Source of the DNA: Chloroflexia bacterium
GTDB taxonomy: Bacteria; Chloroflexota; Chloroflexia; Thermomicrobiales; JALYUS01
NCBI GenBank assembly: GCA_025928215.1
Contig: JAICJW010000162.1
Coordinates: 1 to 9,329, forward strand
Direction of reading: 5' to 3'
Length of the DNA: 9,329 nucleotides
Shown: positions 6,150-9,329 of the stretch, piece by piece
How the letters are laid out: each line of letters starts with the position of its first letter
Numbering within the stretch: position 1 is the stretch's first letter
Notes under the pieces: model-generated
Told to the model about the DNA's origin: nothing
Database searches by the model: none
What the model saw: only the letters and a program-made list of their open reading frames with translations
Translations under genes and position numbers: made by a program

Positions 6150-7268
6150 CTACCGTTCCAATGGTAGCGGGACCCATCGCCGCTCGCGGAAGGAGAGTTC
6201 GACGGCGTTGATGGCGTCCTGCACCCAGGCACCGTCGGTGAAATCGCCCTGGCTCGGCACGTCGTCAATGATCTCATCGAGGAAGTTGGCGATCAGGTTG
6301 GCGTAGAAGAGCGAGCGCCACGATTCGTTGTTGCTGCCGCCACGCGGGTAGAAGCGGGCGGGAATCTCCCGCTCGACGAACTCCACGGCATCCGGTGTGG
6401 CGATTTTGATCGTCTCCGCCTTGCCGAACTCCTCGATCAGGCGGCAGATGATCGCCCCCTTCTCGCCGTAGAGGCGCGCTTCGATGCCGGGGTAGTTGCC
6501 GACGGTGACGAAACTCGTCTGGATTGAGGCGAGCGCGCCATTCGTGTACTCCGCGAGGTAGAGGTCGCCGTCGTCAATGTTCATCCGCATCATCCGCCCC
6601 GTCGCGCGTACCATCCGCTGGGGGATGAAGTTGCGCATCGTGCCGACAACCTGCGCGTAGTCCGCGCCAACCCACCAATGACTCAGGTCAATCACCGGCG
6701 CGCCATAGTTTTCGAGCGACGAGACCTGAATTACGGACTGATCCGCGTCCGGGTTCACTTGCCGGAGGGGCGTTTGTGGGTCGAGCCACTGCGAGTTCTG
6801 CTCGTAGCCATTGAAGATGAACGGCGTGCCGACGAAGCCCTGATCAATCAACTCCTTCGCGTAGCGGACGCCGGGGCTATAGCGGAAGGTGAAGCCGAGC
6901 TTGGTCTTGAGGCTCTTCGCTTTCGCCGTCTCTGCCGCTTTGCGCGTCTCGCGGAAGTTGGAGGCGACGGGTTTCTCGCAGAGCACATGCTTGCCCGCAT
7001 CGAGCGCGGCAGTTGCCAGTTCGTAGTGCGTATGCGAAGGCGTGACGATATCAATGACATCAACGTCGGGGCGTGAGACGACTGCCTGCCAGTCGTCCGT
7101 TGCATGAGGGATGGTGAAACGGCGGGCGCACTCCGCCGCGCGTTCCCGCTCCACATCGCAGATTGCGACGATCGTGCAGCGGGGATCGCGCTGCCAGCCG
7201 GGGATGTGCGCCCCCTGTGCCCAGGCACCCGCTCCAAGCACACCGACTCGTATCGTGCCGCTCTTCAT
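6150..7268 (-). CDS. Gfo/Idh/MocA family NAD(P)-dependent oxidoreductase
   Basis: A 372-aa cytoplasmic dehydrogenase. The N-terminal Rossmann fold has VGVLGAGAWAQGAHIPG (8-24), the strand end ICDVERERA with Asp38, and DVIDIVTPSHTHYE (70-83), followed by the family hallmark CEKP at 97-100 (Lys99 catalytic). The C-terminal substrate domain has GAPVIDLSHWWVG (189-201), supplying Asp194 and His197 in the position of the usual D-x2-H active-site motif, and GIEARLYGEKGAI near 261-273. Members oxidise or reduce sugars, inositols and related polyols; this one is not assignable to a substrate. The ATG at 7266-7268 is chosen for GGAG with 8-base spacing. It is the last gene after two LLM oxidoreductases, 57 bases downstream of the nearer one, and probably belongs to their transcript. 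Confidence 0.9.
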   Translation of the reverse strand: MKSGTIRVGVLGAGAWAQGAHIPGWQRDPRCTIVAICDVERERAAECARRFTIPHATDDWQAVVSRPDVDVIDIVTPSHTHYELATAALDAGKHVLCEKPVASNFRETRKAAETAKAKSLKTKLGFTFRYSPGVRYAKELIDQGFVGTPFIFNGYEQNSQWLDPQTPLRQVNPDADQSVIQVSSLENYGAPVIDLSHWWVGADYAQVVGTMRNFIPQRMVRATGRMMRMNIDDGDLYLAEYTNGALASIQTSFVTVGNYPGIEARLYGEKGAIICRLIEEFGKAETIKIATPDAVEFVEREIPARFYPRGGSNNESWRSLFYANLIANFLDEIIDDVPSQGDFTDGAWVQDAINAVELSFRERRWVPLPLER

Positions 7269-7286
7269 CTCTGCTTCTCCGCGATC

Positions 7287-7321
7287 ACTTGTCGGGGTGC
7301 ATCGCATGCGCCCCGACAGGT
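7287..7321. repeat. Intercistronic inverted repeat between the LLM and Gfo/Idh genes
   Basis: The arms at 7287-7301 and 7307-7321 match at 13 of 15 positions around a 5-base loop; the core GTCGGGG/CCCCGAC is perfect. In the minus-strand transcript the two differences become C-A mismatches, leaving an 8-bp GC-rich core. There is no U-run after it, so it is more likely an mRNA stabilising or attenuating structure, or a protein-binding palindrome, than a simple terminator. Confidence 0.5.
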
Positions 7322-7325
7322 TGGG

Positions 7326-8258
7326 CTATCCCTTATCCAACGCCTCCAGGACGGGTGCCAATCGTTCGACGCCTGCGACGGTGCGCGGGTTTGTCCAGAT
7401 TTGGATGTGCGAGATGCCCTCGTCCGCGAAGGCGCGGAGTTGCGCCGCCATCTCCTCCGGTGTGCCGGTGATCGGCGTTGGGTCTGCCTGCGGACGGTTC
7501 CAGACCGGCGGCGCGTCAGGCCGGTTAATGAAGTCCACAAGGACCGTCACCGTGCGGGCGAGCATCGCCGGGTCGCGCCCGACCTCGGCGCAGGCCGCGT
7601 CCACGCGCTCGCGGAGCGGTGGGATTTCCGTAGCGTGGCTATCGCCGAAGACGAGATAGCGATTCCACATATCCGCGTACTGTGCGGTGAGGCGGAGCAT
7701 CCGCTCGCCCGTCGTGCCGATCATAATCGGCGGGCCGTTCGGGCGCGGGCCGCGAATGCGCAGTTCGCAGTCCCGCGCGGAGTAGAAGCGGCCCGCGAAA
7801 TCAATCGCGCCGGTGCGCAGCAGCGTGTGAATGATCGTCAATGCTTCCTCGAAGCGGCTGGCGCGGTGATCGTAGGGGAAGCCGAAGGCGCGGTACTCCG
7901 GTTCGTGATAGCCCGCGCCGATGCCGAGGATCAGCCGCCCGCCGCTCATCTCGTCAATCGTGTCCGCCATTTTGGCGAGGTAGGCCGGGTTGCGGAAACT
8001 GGTGCTGAGGACGAGCGTCCCGAGTTCCACGCGCTTCGTGACAGCGGCGAACCCGGCGAGGAGCGACATGCAATCGTACGCGCCCTGCGCGATTTCGGTG
8101 AAGCGATAGATGAGATGGTCCGGGAGCCAGACGGAATCGCAGCCAATCTCCTCCGCCCGCTGCGCCATCGCCATCAGGTCCGCCCATTTCGGTGTGACCC
8201 CATTCATTTGCAGTTCGCCGGTCGGCAGAAAGACCCCGATCTTGCATGGACGCGGCAT
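7326..8258 (-). CDS. LLM class flavin/F420-dependent oxidoreductase (first of tandem pair by coordinate)
   Basis: A 310-aa luciferase-like TIM-barrel oxidoreductase. Family features in order: KIGVFLPTGE (6-15), AQRAEEIGCDSVWLPDH (32-48), RVELGTLVLSTSFRNPAYLAK (76-96), the glycine-rich GGRLILGIGAGYHEPEYRAFG (106-126), SRFEEALTIIH (134-144), GPRPNGPPIMIG (170-181) and GTPEEMAAQLRAFADEGISHIQIW near the C-terminus. It binds reduced FMN or coenzyme F420; sequence alone does not settle which. Start chosen at ATG 8256-8258 with AAGGGGG ending 5 bases before it; an ATG at 8273 in frame has no good Shine-Dalgarno. It lies 62 bases downstream of its paralogue. Substrate unknown; members include alkanesulfonate monooxygenases, F420 reductases and sugar-phosphate dehydrogenases. 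Confidence 0.9.
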   Translation of the reverse strand: MPRPCKIGVFLPTGELQMNGVTPKWADLMAMAQRAEEIGCDSVWLPDHLIYRFTEIAQGAYDCMSLLAGFAAVTKRVELGTLVLSTSFRNPAYLAKMADTIDEMSGGRLILGIGAGYHEPEYRAFGFPYDHRASRFEEALTIIHTLLRTGAIDFAGRFYSARDCELRIRGPRPNGPPIMIGTTGERMLRLTAQYADMWNRYLVFGDSHATEIPPLRERVDAACAEVGRDPAMLARTVTVLVDFINRPDAPPVWNRPQADPTPITGTPEEMAAQLRAFADEGISHIQIWTNPRTVAGVERLAPVLEALDKG

Positions 8259-8320
8259 GATTACCCCCTTCATCTACCGGAAACCGATTGAACCGCAAAG
8301 GCGCATCAGTTTCTCCCTCG

Positions 8321-9292
8321 TTATCCTCGGTCGAGGAGTTCCAGCACCGGCGCGAAGGCTTCAACGCCCGCGCTGCTGGTCGGCGTCAGCCAGATTTGGA
8401 CGTGCGAAATGCCCTCGCGGGCGATGGCGCGGAAGGTATCGGCGATCTGCTCCGGCGTGCCGGTGATCGTCTCATTACCGGGCATCGTCCGACCCAGAAG
8501 CGAGACGCCGACCGTCAGCGTGCGGCCAAGCGTGGCGGGGTCGCGGCCCTGCGCGATGCAGGCGGCGTCAATCGCCTCGCGCAGTGGGGGGATGGCGGCG
8601 ATGTCGGTACTGCGGCGGATAATCCAGCCATTCCACAGGTCGGCGTACTGCGCGGTGAGGCGGAGCATGCGCTGGCCGGTGGCGAGCGTGCCGATCATCA
8701 CGGGCGGGCCATTCGGGCGCGGCCCCGCCGGGCGGCGTTCCAGTTCGTGCGCCGAATAATGCTTCCCCTCGACGTTCGCGATGCCGTCGTGGAAGTAGTG
8801 ATGGATGATCGTCATTGCCTCCTCGAACCGGCTGATGCGGTTGTCGTACGAGAGGCCGAGAGCGTGATGCTCGTAGCCGGAATCGCCGCCGCCGATGCCG
8901 AGGATCACCCGCCCGCCGCTCACTTCCTCAATCGTGTCCACGATCTTGGCGAGCACGCCGGGGTTGCGGTAGCCGGTGCAGGAGACGAGGGTGCCGAGTT
9001 CGACGCGCGGCACGCTGGCCGCGATCGCGCTGATCAGCGTCCAACAATCCCAGAAGCCGGACGCCGCCTCCTTCTCTCCGCGCGGCGGACCAACCGGGTT
9101 CAGGCCGAGATCGCCACGCGGGTAGAAGTAGTGGTCCGGGAACCAGAGTGAGTCAAACCCCGCCTGCTCCGCCCGCTGCGCGAGCGCGACGATATTCGCC
9201 CACGCCGGTTTGCGCCCATCCGGCCCAACCTGCGCGTGTGGGAAGAATAATCCGACCTTCAATGGCCGTTTCATGGCGGATGTCGTGGACAA
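8321..9292 (-). CDS. LLM class flavin/F420-dependent oxidoreductase (first gene of the transcription unit)
   Basis: A 323-aa paralogue of the neighbouring gene. It shares VGLFFPH near the N-terminus, AQRAEQAGFDSLWFPDH (38-54), RVELGTLVSCTGYRNPG (96-112), GGRVILGIGGGDSGYEHHALG (126-146), SRFEEAMTIIH (154-164), AGPRPNGPPVMIG (189-201) and the EGISHVQIW ending. Relative to the neighbour it has an insertion after FPDH (about 58-80, rich in Gly, Pro and charged residues), in a loop that in this fold lies over the active site, and a shorter segment before TGTPEQ; the pair may therefore act on different substrates. The start is taken as TTG at 9290-9292 because AGGAGGG ends 5 bases upstream; the in-frame ATG at 9274 has no Shine-Dalgarno. 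The promoter would lie beyond or at the right edge. Confidence 0.9.
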   Translation of the reverse strand: MSTTSAMKRPLKVGLFFPHAQVGPDGRKPAWANIVALAQRAEQAGFDSLWFPDHYFYPRGDLGLNPVGPPRGEKEAASGFWDCWTLISAIAASVPRVELGTLVSCTGYRNPGVLAKIVDTIEEVSGGRVILGIGGGDSGYEHHALGLSYDNRISRFEEAMTIIHHYFHDGIANVEGKHYSAHELERRPAGPRPNGPPVMIGTLATGQRMLRLTAQYADLWNGWIIRRSTDIAAIPPLREAIDAACIAQGRDPATLGRTLTVGVSLLGRTMPGNETITGTPEQIADTFRAIAREGISHVQIWLTPTSSAGVEAFAPVLELLDRG

Positions 9293-9297
9293 CGGTA

Positions 9298-9304
9298 CCC
9301 TCCT
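9298..9304 (-). promoter_or_regulatory. Strong ribosome binding site deciding a TTG start
   Basis: Minus strand AGGAGGG, with spacer TACCG before TTG 9290-9292. Near-perfect anti-16S complementarity and spacing make the TTG a better start than the ATG 18 bases downstream. Confidence 0.7.
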
Positions 9305-9329
9305 TCAATTGGGACGCGCGACACGAACC

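Noticed and set aside
6149..6168. Inverted repeat GCTACC/GGTAGC at the Gfo/Idh stop codon
   Set aside because: Only 6 base pairs with an 8-base loop and no U-tract downstream on the minus strand; it is too weak to call.
7104..8291. Plus-strand open frame of 395 codons opposite the LLM gene
   Set aside because: It is a mirror of the real LLM coding sequence on the other strand; the translation is rich in Arg, His and Ala and carries no family motif.

Overview
The window is GC-rich bacterial DNA with ordinary Shine-Dalgarno starts, several GTG or TTG start codons and tight gene packing. The best clue to the host is the C-terminal half of the secreted peptidase at 541-1908. Its ending (a 'RRVLTYT' segment, then 'VEMGNIGQHYERWRYG') resembles a tail I associate with secreted proteins of Chloroflexota, especially the Thermomicrobia. 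That assignment is from memory and is moderate in confidence. No RNA genes, CRISPR arrays, insertion sequences or phage genes were seen.

Layout from left to right. (1) 1-506, plus strand: the C-terminal end of an ABC exporter ATPase whose Walker B is followed by Asp instead of the catalytic Glu. (2) 541-1908, minus: a secreted NlpC/P60-like cysteine peptidase with its own near-consensus promoter at 2039-2067. (3) 2151-4653, minus: a compact four-gene operon encoding a ferredoxin-like [2Fe-2S] protein, an FAD/NAD(P)-type oxidoreductase, a BFD-like [2Fe-2S] protein and an EamA/DMT permease. The first three genes overlap by ATGA junctions and the fourth follows 3 bases later. A promoter lies at 4693-4722 and a candidate intrinsic terminator at 2074-2102. 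(4) 4892-5944, plus, divergent from that operon: a ketopantoate reductase-like (PanE/ApbA) dehydrogenase with an extended -10 promoter and a cluster of repeated half-sites in the shared control region. (5) 6150-9292, minus: two tandem paralogous luciferase-like (LLM) flavin or F420 oxidoreductases, then a Gfo/Idh/MocA dehydrogenase, probably one transcription unit, convergent with the PanE-like gene.

How the genes may work together. The three redox genes at 3063-4653 match the accessory electron-transfer subunits of heterotrimeric amine/amino-acid dehydrogenases (HcnABC, opine oxidase and hydroxyproline dehydrogenase type). The catalytic DadA/HcnC-like subunit is not in the window. The permease takes the downstream place and a PanE-like dehydrogenase sits divergently behind a shared control region. 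A set for handling an amino-acid- or opine-like compound is a reasonable inference, but the substrate cannot be read from the sequence. The LLM-LLM-Gfo/Idh block looks like a second small catabolic or modifying cassette of unknown substrate. I see no clear-cut new defence or mobile system. The most interesting items are the split oxidoreductase without a catalytic subunit and its divergent control region.
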